Under the pieces are notes generated by a model. That model had not been told where the DNA came from, did not search any database, and was given only the letters and a program-made list of their open reading frames with translations. The position numbers were made by a program, and so were the translations under genes. Below, piece after piece: positions 23,742 to 31,226 of a stretch of 64,000 nt of DNA (position 1 is its first letter; every line of letters starts with the position of its first letter). Location: positions 1 through 64,000 of the forward strand of contig RHKP01000004.1 in NCBI GenBank assembly GCA_008363215.1. Reading direction: 5' to 3'. Origin of the DNA: Cyanobacteria bacterium CYA. Its GTDB lineage: Bacteria > Planctomycetota > Phycisphaerae > Phycisphaerales > UBA1924.

Positions 23742-26741
23742 ATGGCGATCTTCACGCGCAAGTCAAGACCGTCTGGGGATGGCGTCGCAACTGTGCAGCA
23801 GGTTCCCGCAGGAGATGAGAAGCGGATTCTCGAGATCGGTTCAGAGATTCTCGATCGAGCCCGCAAACACAAGGTGGGCCTGCTGTCAGCGAAGTTTTAT
23901 CAGGACAAGTTGATGGACTGGTCCATGAAGGACCATGAGTTCAAGGTGCAGTTGTTCCGGTTCGTCGACGCGTTCCCGGTGCTCAAGACGCCGGACATGG
24001 TGCATGACCACCTGGTTGACTATCTGACGCAGCCGGGCGTGAAGCCCCCGCCGGGGATGGAACTGGGTCTGAAGATGGGCGGCATGGCCAAGGGGCTGGC
24101 GGCCAAGACGATTTCGAGTCAAATCGTGTCGATGGCCAACAAGTTCATCGCGGGGACTGACGCGGCCAGTGCGCTGGGTGACCTGGCGAAGATGTGGAAC
24201 GAGGGGATCGCGTTCAGCGTGGACCTGCTGGGGGAGGCGTGCGTGTCGGACGTGGAGGCCGATGCGTATCGCGACAAGTACCTGGACCTGGTGAACAACC
24301 TTCCTCGCGCGGTGGCCGAGTGGAAGCCGAATCCGAGGCTTGAAAGTGATCACATCGGCAGGGTGCCGCGGACCAACGTGTCGATCAAGGTGTCGTCGCT
24401 GTCGGCCAAGTTCGACCCGATCGACCCGCAGGGCGCGATCCGCGACGCGATGTCGCGGCTGGTGCCGATCCTCAAGGCGGCCAAAGAGCGCGGGGTGCTC
24501 ATCAACTTCGACATCGAGCAGTTCTCGGTGAAGGATCTGACGCTGGATCTGTTTGAGCGTTGCTGCGCGGAAGTTGATTTCGAGGCAGGGCTGGCGATGC
24601 AGGCCTATCTGAAGTCCGGCCCGCAGGACGCGCAGCGCATCGCCGACTGGGCGAAGCGCACGGGTCGGCAGGTGACAGTGCGCCTGGTCAAGGGCGCATA
24701 CTGGGACTTCGAGACGATCCACGCCGAAAAGATGGGCTGGCCCTGCCCGGTGTGGAACGAAAAATGGCAGACCGACGCCTGCTTCGAGCGGATGGCCCGC
24801 ATCCTGCTCGACGCGACGCCCAAGTCGTCCACCGAGGGCGGCATCAAGTTGGCGCTGGGGTCGCACAACGTGCGGTCGATCGCGTCGGTGCTGGCGGCCG
24901 TGGAAGCCCGCGGGCTGGGGCGCGAGGCGATTGAGTTGCAGATGCTGCACGGCATGGGCGACCAGTTGAAGCACGCGGCTGCGGAGATGGGGCTGCGTGT
25001 GCGTGAGTACGTGCCGGTGGGCGAGATGATCCCCGGCATGGCCTACCTGGTGCGCCGCCTGCTGGAGAACACCAGCAACGAGAGTTGGCTGAAAGCAGGA
25101 TTCCTCGATCTGGCGTCGCCCGAGCAGTTGCTCAAGGCGCCGGTCGCGCCGGCAAACCACAAGCCGAAGATCGATCTGCACGAGATCGCAGCCGAGCGGC
25201 ATCAGTTGTCGCCGTCGCACCCGCAGATCGGCGACGGGAAGGCGTTTGTGAATGAGCCTGCGCATGACTTTGCCGAGGCCGGTCAGCGAGCGGCGTTTGC
25301 GGCCGCGATCCAGAAGGCGCACGTGCCGACGCACGATATGGTCGACGCCGATGCGGCCCGCAAGATGCTGGATGAGGCGTACAAGGCCTTTCCGCGCTGG
25401 CGTGACACCGACCAGGTGGAGCGGTCGCAGTGCCTCGTGCGGGCGGCTGCGGCGATGCGGGCGCGGCGCGACGAACTGTCGGGCGTGATGATCAAGGAAG
25501 CCGGCAAGACCTGGCGAGAGGCCGACGCGGACATCTGCGAGGCGATCGACTTCTGCGAGTATTACGCGCGGCTGGCGATGCCGATGTTCGCGCGCAAGCG
25601 CCTCGGCAGGTTCATCGGTGAACTCGACGAGACGTGGTATCAGCCCAAGGGCGTGGCGGTGATCATCAGCCCGTGGAACTTCCCTTCGGCCATCTTCTGC
25701 GGCATGACGACCGCGGCGCTGGTTTCGGGCAACTGCGCGATCGTCAAGCCGGCCGCCCCGACGGTGGGGATCGCCAAACTGGTGACGGAGATCCTGTGGG
25801 AAGCGGGCATTCCGCGCGACGTGCTGCACTTCTGCCACGCGCCAGGACGCACGGTCGGCGCGGTGCTGGTGCGCGATCCGCGCGTGTCGATGATCGCGTT
25901 CACCGGCTCGAAGGAAGTCGGGCTCGACATCATCGAGGGGGCCGCCAAGGTGCACCCAGGACAGGACAACGTCAAGAAGATCATCTCGGAGATGGGCGGC
26001 AAGAACGCCATCATCGTCGACATCTCGGCCGATCTTGACGAGGCGGTGCTCGGTGTGCGTTACTCGGCGTTCGGGTACCAGGGTCAAAAGTGCAGCGCCT
26101 GCTCGCGATGCATCGTTGTCGACCCCGACGGGCCGGAAGGCGAGCACACGACGACCTTCCTGCGCCGCCTGGTCGAAGCGACCAGTTCGCTGGTCATCAC
26201 GGACCCGATGCTGCCCGGCTCGGACCTGGGCCCGGTGATCAACGCCAGCGCAAAGAAGACCATCATGGAGTACATCGAGCACGGCAAGCGCGAGTGCAAA
26301 CTCGAACTTGGGATGCAGATCCCCGAGGGGCTCGAAGAGAAAACAAAGCGAGACTGGGTGGGGCCGCACATCTTCAGCCGCGTGACGATGGAGCACAAGA
26401 TCGGCAAGGAGGAGATCTTCGGTCCGGTGCTCAGCGTGTTCCACGCGAAGACGTTTGAAGAAGCGCTCGACATCGCCAACGCCAGCGAGTACAAACTGAC
26501 CGGTGCGGTGTACACGCGCAAGCCGACGCACATCGAGATGGCCAAGCGGAACTTCCGCGTGGGCAACCTGTACATCAACCACAAGTCGACGGGGGCGCTG
26601 GTGGGGCGGCAGCCTTTCGGCGGCGCGGGGATGTCGGGCGTGGGCACGAAGGCCGGCGGCGAGGACTACCTGCTGCACTTCACCGACCCGCGTGCGTGCA
26701 GCGAAAACACGATGCGTCGCGGGTTTGCGCCGGAGTTGTGA
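23742..26741 (+). CDS. putA: Bifunctional proline dehydrogenase/glutamate-semialdehyde dehydrogenase
   Basis: This 999-residue enzyme oxidises proline to pyrroline-5-carboxylate with FAD and then glutamate semialdehyde to glutamate with NAD+. The proline dehydrogenase barrel spans about residues 60-480 (ISSLSAKFDP-type strand SIKVSSLSAKFDPIDP, NFDIEQFS, VRLVKGAYWDFE, ALGSHNVRS, ELQMLHGMGD). The aldehyde dehydrogenase domain covers about 540-980 and has the catalytic glutamate E750 in EMGGKNA and the nucleophile C784 in YQGQKCSACSR. There is no N-terminal ribbon-helix-helix DNA-binding domain, so it is not an autoregulating PutA. The ATG at 23742 follows GAGAGG. A terminator follows about 100 bp after the stop. 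Confidence 0.94.
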   Translation: MAIFTRKSRPSGDGVATVQQVPAGDEKRILEIGSEILDRARKHKVGLLSAKFYQDKLMDWSMKDHEFKVQLFRFVDAFPVLKTPDMVHDHLVDYLTQPGVKPPPGMELGLKMGGMAKGLAAKTISSQIVSMANKFIAGTDAASALGDLAKMWNEGIAFSVDLLGEACVSDVEADAYRDKYLDLVNNLPRAVAEWKPNPRLESDHIGRVPRTNVSIKVSSLSAKFDPIDPQGAIRDAMSRLVPILKAAKERGVLINFDIEQFSVKDLTLDLFERCCAEVDFEAGLAMQAYLKSGPQDAQRIADWAKRTGRQVTVRLVKGAYWDFETIHAEKMGWPCPVWNEKWQTDACFERMARILLDATPKSSTEGGIKLALGSHNVRSIASVLAAVEARGLGREAIELQMLHGMGDQLKHAAAEMGLRVREYVPVGEMIPGMAYLVRRLLENTSNESWLKAGFLDLASPEQLLKAPVAPANHKPKIDLHEIAAERHQLSPSHPQIGDGKAFVNEPAHDFAEAGQRAAFAAAIQKAHVPTHDMVDADAARKMLDEAYKAFPRWRDTDQVERSQCLVRAAAAMRARRDELSGVMIKEAGKTWREADADICEAIDFCEYYARLAMPMFARKRLGRFIGELDETWYQPKGVAVIISPWNFPSAIFCGMTTAALVSGNCAIVKPAAPTVGIAKLVTEILWEAGIPRDVLHFCHAPGRTVGAVLVRDPRVSMIAFTGSKEVGLDIIEGAAKVHPGQDNVKKIISEMGGKNAIIVDISADLDEAVLGVRYSAFGYQGQKCSACSRCIVVDPDGPEGEHTTTFLRRLVEATSSLVITDPMLPGSDLGPVINASAKKTIMEYIEHGKRECKLELGMQIPEGLEEKTKRDWVGPHIFSRVTMEHKIGKEEIFGPVLSVFHAKTFEEALDIANASEYKLTGAVYTRKPTHIEMAKRNFRVGNLYINHKSTGALVGRQPFGGAGMSGVGTKAGGEDYLLHFTDPRACSENTMRRGFAPEL

Positions 26742-26784
26742 CGGGTAGACTTGTGATGGGTTGATCGGCTCTCCGAGCCGACGA

Positions 26785-26808
26785 ACGAGCCCGAAGCGCA
26801 CGCGAGGG
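26785..26808 (-). repeat. Dispersed GC-rich intergenic repeat, inverted copy
   Basis: Read on the minus strand this is CCCTCGCGTGCGCTTCGGGCTCGT, counting to 20 or so bases of match to the copies at 304-369. Directly left of it (26765-26780) is the palindrome TCGGCTC-TCC-GAGCCGA. It lies between the putA stop and its terminator. Confidence 0.55.
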
Positions 26809-26835
26809 TTCAATGTAAAGTACGAGAGTATCACT

Positions 26836-26870
26836 GCCTCCTGCCCGTGCGGGAGGCGTTTTCCTTTTTT
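26836..26870 (+). terminator. Intrinsic terminator after putA
   Basis: GCCTCC and GGAGGC (26836-26841/26852-26857) form a stem around TGCCCGTGCG, followed by GTTTTCCTTTTTT. Confidence 0.7.
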
Positions 26871-27053
26871 GGACCACAGAGTGGCACGGAGTGGGGATCG
26901 GGGAGGAGGGCATCGGAACCCGCTCGAGTCTTGCGGGTGGCAAGCCTTGCCTCCGAGGGTGGAGAATCGGACAAGGCGCGTGACCCGGCCGTGAAAGTGC
27001 AGCCCGGGCCATCCCCAAGAACCTGCGGGAGACCCAGCATGTACACTGCTTCG
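26871..27053. other. Gap between the putA terminator and the GPP34 gene
   Basis: No gene is convincing here, although a frame is open from 26847. It holds a GGCAAG-C-CTTGCC palindrome near 26939 and, at 27042-27047, a TACACT -10-like hexamer ending six bases before the ATG at 27054. Confidence 0.45.
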
Positions 27054-27713
27054 ATGTCACTGCCGATTTATCAGGAAATCCTGCTGCTGGCGTTGCGTGA
27101 CCGGCGCGGCACGCCGATGGGGTCGTGGACGGTGCAGGCGATCGCGGGCGGCGTGTCGGGCGACCTGGTGCTGGGCGGGCGCGTGGCGCTCGAGGGCAGG
27201 CGTTCGCTCGTGACGTTGATTGATGCCGAGCCGATGCACGACCCGGTGCTTGACGGGTGTCTGCTGCAGGTGGCCCAGGCGAAGCGCCGAGCGAGCGTGC
27301 AGACGTGGATCTCTCGGTTTGCGAACCAGAAGTTGTATCACGCAAGCGCCACCGAGTTGTGCGAGCGGGGTGTGCTGCGGGAGAGCAGCGAGCGGGTGAT
27401 GCTGCTGTTCAGCCGCACGGTGTATCCCGAGGTTGATCCGAGGCCCGAGCGGGCGATCATCGAGCGGCTGCGCAAGGCGATCTTCAGTGACGACGCGACG
27501 ATCGACGCGCGGACGAGCGTGCTGATTGCGCTGGCCAGCGCGACGGATCTGCTGGGGGCGGTTTTCCCCCGCAAGGAACTTCGGGCCCGGCGCAAGCGGA
27601 TCGAGGCGATTCGCGACGGCCAAGCGGTGGGCAAGGCCGCCAAGGCGGCGATCGACGGGATTCAGGCGGCGATCATCGTCGCATGCATCGTTCCGGCGAT
27701 CATGACGACCTGA
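27054..27713 (+). CDS. GPP34 (GOLPH3-like) family protein
   Basis: The 219-residue protein resembles bacterial GPP34 proteins, relatives of the eukaryotic Golgi PI4P-binding protein GOLPH3. It starts SLPIYQEILLLALRDRRGT, has the strand-rich GVSGDLVLGGRVAL and LVTLIDAEPM segments, and the helical LYHASATELCERGVLRE part, and ends in a hydrophobic helix (AAIIVACIVPAIM). Two starts are possible: 27039 (GGGAG upstream) or 27054. I prefer 27054 because the promoter-like TACACT sits between them and would give a leaderless message. The bacterial function is not established; peripheral membrane binding is the family idea. Confidence 0.75.
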   Translation: MSLPIYQEILLLALRDRRGTPMGSWTVQAIAGGVSGDLVLGGRVALEGRRSLVTLIDAEPMHDPVLDGCLLQVAQAKRRASVQTWISRFANQKLYHASATELCERGVLRESSERVMLLFSRTVYPEVDPRPERAIIERLRKAIFSDDATIDARTSVLIALASATDLLGAVFPRKELRARRKRIEAIRDGQAVGKAAKAAIDGIQAAIIVACIVPAIMTT

Positions 27714-27761
27714 GGAAGAGCAGCAAAGCAGCAGCGCGCCGATACTCGAAGCCACCGCGCA

Positions 27762-28292
27762 TCAGCCTTCGTGCGCCGATGGAGCGGATGAGGCGAGGAT
27801 CATGCCCGCGTCCAAGCCCGCGGTCTCGTGCATGAGCCGGTCGAGCATGTCCATTTCGTCAGATGCGAGTTTCTGCCCGATCTGGCTGGCGATGAACAGT
27901 GCGGCCGACACCAGCAGGGCGAAGGGAAATGACCACAGGGCCGTGGGCGGCTGCTTGATCCACCACTGCGAGAGGGCGAAGCATCCGCCGATCATGATGA
28001 CGACGGCCATGGCGATGTAGGAGAGGGCGACCATGGTCCAGATGTTGGGGTGTGGGCTGAAGCGGGCGTGCAGAATGCTGGTGTTGTCGGGACGCGGCTC
28101 GATCTCGATATTGAGCCAGGGCGACCAGAAGCGGCGTTCGGCGTCGCGGATCTTGAGCGTCACGTGAGACCCGAGCACGTTGCCCTCGCAGGGGCAGTCG
28201 TGGGAGTTGAGCATGGCCTCGAAGCGGGCGAGCAGTTCGTCGGCCGGGAGGGTCGAGGCCAGGTGGCGCGTGGGTCGCAGGACAAGGCGCAT
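27762..28292 (-). CDS. Hypothetical membrane protein with two transmembrane helices
   Basis: The 176-residue protein has a soluble N-terminal part of about 85 residues (with DCPCEGNVLGSHVTLKI and RRFWSPWLNIEI) followed by two hydrophobic helices, about residues 87-108 (MVALSYIAMAVVIMIGGCFAL) and 120-140 (FPFALLVSAALFIASQIG), and a polar tail. Conserved-looking tryptophans and the hairpin of two helices suggest a small integral membrane protein. I do not recognise a family. The start at 28292 gives MRLVLRPTRHLA. The ORF has normal codon usage for the window, which supports its being real. Confidence 0.6.
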   Translation of the reverse strand: MRLVLRPTRHLASTLPADELLARFEAMLNSHDCPCEGNVLGSHVTLKIRDAERRFWSPWLNIEIEPRPDNTSILHARFSPHPNIWTMVALSYIAMAVVIMIGGCFALSQWWIKQPPTALWSFPFALLVSAALFIASQIGQKLASDEMDMLDRLMHETAGLDAGMILASSAPSAHEG

Positions 28293-28401
28293 GGCCGCTC
28301 CGGTCTTGTGGCAGGGTGTGGGCGGTCAGTATCATGGGGCAAAGCCCGTCCCGGTGCAAATTGGCGCCGGCCGACCCGCCTTTGGCGTGGAGGAGATGGA
28401 C

Positions 28402-28665
28402 GTGAGCAGCAAGCACCAGCGCACCTTGGAGCAGGTCTTCGCCCACCCGCTGCACATGAACATCAAGTGGCCTGACATCGTGAAGATGTTTGAGTCGCTG
28501 GGGGCCAAGGTGGAGGTGGTCAACGGCGGGCGGGAGAAGGTGACGCTCAACGGTCTGGAGGAGACCTTCCATATCCCGCACGGACGGACGGTCAACTCGC
28601 GAGACGAGATGGTGCAGATCCGACATTTTCTTGAGCGGTGCGGGTACAGGCCTGGGGGTGGATAA
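28402..28665 (+). CDS. HicA-like double-stranded-RNA-binding-fold protein, no HicB partner
   Basis: The 87-residue protein resembles HicA/YcfA-type toxins: RTLEQVFAHPLHMNIKWPDIVKMFESLGAKVE, then a strand VTLNGLEETFHIPHG with the expected histidine, and VQIRHFLERCGY at the end. The start is taken as the GTG at 28402, because GGAGG lies eight bases upstream; an in-frame ATG at 28396 overlaps that ribosome binding site. No HicB antitoxin gene is adjacent, which is typical of this chromosomal subfamily in other phyla, so toxicity should not be assumed. Confidence 0.7.
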   Translation: MSSKHQRTLEQVFAHPLHMNIKWPDIVKMFESLGAKVEVVNGGREKVTLNGLEETFHIPHGRTVNSRDEMVQIRHFLERCGYRPGGG

Positions 28666-28775
28666 GGCAAATTCCAGTTTCGCTGGCCGAGCGGCAGACC
28701 TGGGGTACGTTGTTCGGGGGCGGTGGGAGTTATCGGTCGTACGCACTTGGCTTGGCCCGGCTCGGGGAGAGTTCA

Positions 28776-29357
28776 ATGCGCAACGAATGGTGGGGCCTGG
28801 TCGTCGCGGCCGTGGCTGTCGGCTCGGCCCGGGCAGACCTGTACGAGTTCGTCTTCCGGGGGACGATCGACAGCGTGGGTGGGGCCGCCCCGGCGCCGGT
28901 CGGGGTCGGCGACGACTTCGAGTTTCGGTACCGCTTCGACGCGGGTTGGTCCGATTCGGACGGGGCGCCCAACGTGGGCAAATACCTGGGCGCGATGTAC
29001 GTCTCGTGGGTGACCATCGGTTCGGAAGCCTGGCACCAGACGTTTCCGGGTGATGTGTTCGTACTCAACGACGGGTTTGCCGGCGACAGTTACACTGCCA
29101 GCACGACCGGACCGATCAGCCTTGCAGCAGTCAATATGACCAACCTTGGCGGCGCGGCTTTTGACGGCGACATGCTGCCGATCAACCTGCACCTGCCGGA
29201 CTGGGGCATCCGGAGTTTCACATTTCAGTGGGATGTAGGCCCGACCTCCTGGAGCGCCTCGGGCGAGATCGCCGGGTTTGAGAGCCGGCTGGCTCCGGCG
29301 CCCGGCGCCTTGGCGCTGGCTTGGGGGGCGCTGGTGGCGCGGCGTCGGCGGCCTTGA
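28776..29357 (+). CDS. Exported PEP-CTERM-type protein
   Basis: The 193-residue protein has an N-terminal signal peptide (MRNEWWGLVVAAVAVGSARA) and a C-terminal sorting signal of the PEP-CTERM kind: APAPGALALAW, a hydrophobic stretch and a final RRRR. The body is beta-rich with no enzyme motif. The ATG at 28776 follows GGGGAGAG. PEP-CTERM proteins are processed by an exosortase and are often linked to exopolysaccharide; no exosortase gene is in this window. Confidence 0.75.
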   Translation: MRNEWWGLVVAAVAVGSARADLYEFVFRGTIDSVGGAAPAPVGVGDDFEFRYRFDAGWSDSDGAPNVGKYLGAMYVSWVTIGSEAWHQTFPGDVFVLNDGFAGDSYTASTTGPISLAAVNMTNLGGAAFDGDMLPINLHLPDWGIRSFTFQWDVGPTSWSASGEIAGFESRLAPAPGALALAWGALVARRRRP

Positions 29358-29433
29358 GCGACTCACGACTGCGCAGAATCCGGTACGCTCCCGTCACGGG
29401 GGAACAGCGATCGTCTGCGCGAGGAGGTTCGGC

Positions 29434-29991
29434 ATGAACGACACAGTGCGCGACATCGAACGGCAACTGGGCGAGTTGAAGAAGAAACTGGCGGCGGCCC
29501 GGGCGGGCGTCAAACCCGAGCCGGTGAGCGACTGGGTGTTGACGGACACGGCCGGGGGGGCGATCCGGCTGAGCGATCTGTTCGGACCGCGGCGCGAAAT
29601 GCTGGTGATTCACAACATGGGCAAGCGGTGCGTGTACTGCACGATGTGGGCCGACGGGCTGGTGTCGCTGCGGACGCACATCGAGAGCCGGGCGTCGCTG
29701 GTGCTGGCCTCACCCGATCCGCCGGAGGTTGTGGGAGAGTTTTCGCGCGGGCGCGGGTGGGCGTTCCGGTGTGTGTCGACGGTCGGTTCGGGCTTCACCA
29801 AGGCGATGGGATTCGAGCACAACGGATCGCCGATGCCGGGCGTGTCGGCGTTCGTGAAACGAGACGATGGCGCGATCGTGCGCACCGGCTCGGCGCCGTT
29901 CGGCCCGGGCGATGAGTTCAACCCGGTTTGGCACTTCTGGGAGTTGCTGCCGGGCGACCCATTGGGGTGGGCGCCGAGATACCAGTACTGA
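29434..29991 (+). CDS. DUF899 family thioredoxin-like protein
   Basis: The 185-residue protein matches the DUF899 family, predicted thioredoxin-fold proteins: an N-terminal coiled coil (IERQLGELKKKLAAARAGV), DWVLTDTAGGAIRLSDLFG, the HNMGKRCVYCTMWADGL block with a CxxC-like RCVYC, and the C-terminal FNPVWHFWELLP typical of the family. The ATG at 29434 follows a strong GAGGAGG. It may act in redox chemistry, but no activity is established. Confidence 0.82.
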   Translation: MNDTVRDIERQLGELKKKLAAARAGVKPEPVSDWVLTDTAGGAIRLSDLFGPRREMLVIHNMGKRCVYCTMWADGLVSLRTHIESRASLVLASPDPPEVVGEFSRGRGWAFRCVSTVGSGFTKAMGFEHNGSPMPGVSAFVKRDDGAIVRTGSAPFGPGDEFNPVWHFWELLPGDPLGWAPRYQY

Positions 29992-30107
29992 GATCCGGGT
30001 GTTGATGATCCGGCGATTTGTGAATCGACTCAGGACGACGATCAGCCGCGACGATGCGCCTGCCGCGTGCCAATTACGAATCACCTCTCACCAATACCCA
30101 AATCGCC

Positions 30108-30992
30108 TCATCCGCCGCCGGGCTTCTTGAAGATGTCCTTGAGGCCTTCGAGGGTTTCTTCGCCTTCCTTCTTCAGGTCATCGGCTTTCTTCTCGATTTG
30201 GTCCTTGGCCTGATCGATCTGCTTGGTCGCCTGTTTGCCCAGGTCGTTGACCACGTCGATGCCCATCGACTTGAGCGATTCGAGGTCGGCCAGTCCGGCG
30301 TCGAACTGGTTGAGCAGGTCGCCCGGCAGGATATCGGCGCCGGCTTGGCGGATGGCAGTGACCAGTGCCTTGACGACGATGTTGGCCAGTTCGCCCAGCA
30401 GCACGCCCTTGCCGGTGTCGGAGCCGATGTCCTTCATCACGATCTGCGGCACGTTGATGGTGGTGCCCATGCCCGCTCCCAACGCCGAGGCTTTCACATT
30501 CACCTTGACGTTTTCGATGCGCAGTTCATTGACGATGAAACGTTTGCCGTCGGCGGCCGGCTCGGTCTTGGGCTTCTCGCCCGACTCGAAGCGCTTGAGG
30601 TTCTCCAGGATGGCCTTGACGTTGGACGTGGCGCCTTCCTGCTGGACGTTGATGTCGATGTCCTTGAGTTCCAGGCGTGGGAGGGTGACCAGGTCATCGC
30701 GGAGCGAGCCGAGGGAGACCTCGACGCCGCCGGTGCCGAGATGCAGGAAGTGGGTCTTGTCGAACCCCTCGGGGTTGGAGACGTTCAGTCCGGACATGTC
30801 GAAGGTTCCGGAGAGGACCCCGACGTCGGCCGAGTCGAGGGAAGTGGGGACCGCCAGGGCATAGGTGGCGCCCTGCTCGACGCCCTTGCGGGCGATGGAG
30901 TCGATGAAGACCATGGCGCCGACGACCACGACGATGAGGAGGATGAGCAGTCCGGCGAAGAGGGCGACGAGTGCTTTGAGACCCTTTTTCAT
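30108..30992 (-). CDS. AsmA-like membrane-anchored protein
   Basis: The 294-residue protein begins MKKGLKAL and has one N-terminal transmembrane helix (VALFAGLLILLIVVVVGAMVFI). The following domain resembles the AsmA N-terminal beta-structure (GVLSGTFDMSGLNVSNPEGF, LELKDIDINVQ, VNELRIENVKVNV). The C-terminal 60 residues form a lysine- and glutamate-rich coiled coil ending KKPGGG. AsmA-like proteins are linked to envelope lipid transport. The ATG at 30992 has AAAGGTG upstream. It is much shorter than full AsmA (about 600 residues), so it may be only the N-terminal module. Confidence 0.65.
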   Translation of the reverse strand: MKKGLKALVALFAGLLILLIVVVVGAMVFIDSIARKGVEQGATYALAVPTSLDSADVGVLSGTFDMSGLNVSNPEGFDKTHFLHLGTGGVEVSLGSLRDDLVTLPRLELKDIDINVQQEGATSNVKAILENLKRFESGEKPKTEPAADGKRFIVNELRIENVKVNVKASALGAGMGTTINVPQIVMKDIGSDTGKGVLLGELANIVVKALVTAIRQAGADILPGDLLNQFDAGLADLESLKSMGIDVVNDLGKQATKQIDQAKDQIEKKADDLKKEGEETLEGLKDIFKKPGGG

Positions 30993-31226
30993 GGTGAGCA
31001 CCTTTCGTGGGGCGCAGAGCCCGTGACGAGAATGGTAAGCGCGGTTGAGCGGCCGGGGGGGCCACGGATCCTCCTGCAAGACCGGCCTGTGTTCGAGGGC
31101 TCACACAGGTCCGGCATCCAGACCCGCGCCCGCGTGTGAGGCCGGGCGGGAACCGCCCGTGCCGATTGCGAATCGACTACCATCGTCGCGGGCCGATCGC
31201 AGAACCAGTCTGAGGGTAGAACGACG

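Noticed and set aside
23886..26834. A 982-codon minus-strand frame opposite putA
   Set aside because: It is a shadow of a GC-rich gene; the plus strand has clear PutA motifs throughout.
28330..28335. TATCAT as a promoter of the HicA-like gene
   Set aside because: It is about 65 bp upstream and unsupported by a -35; not strong enough to list.
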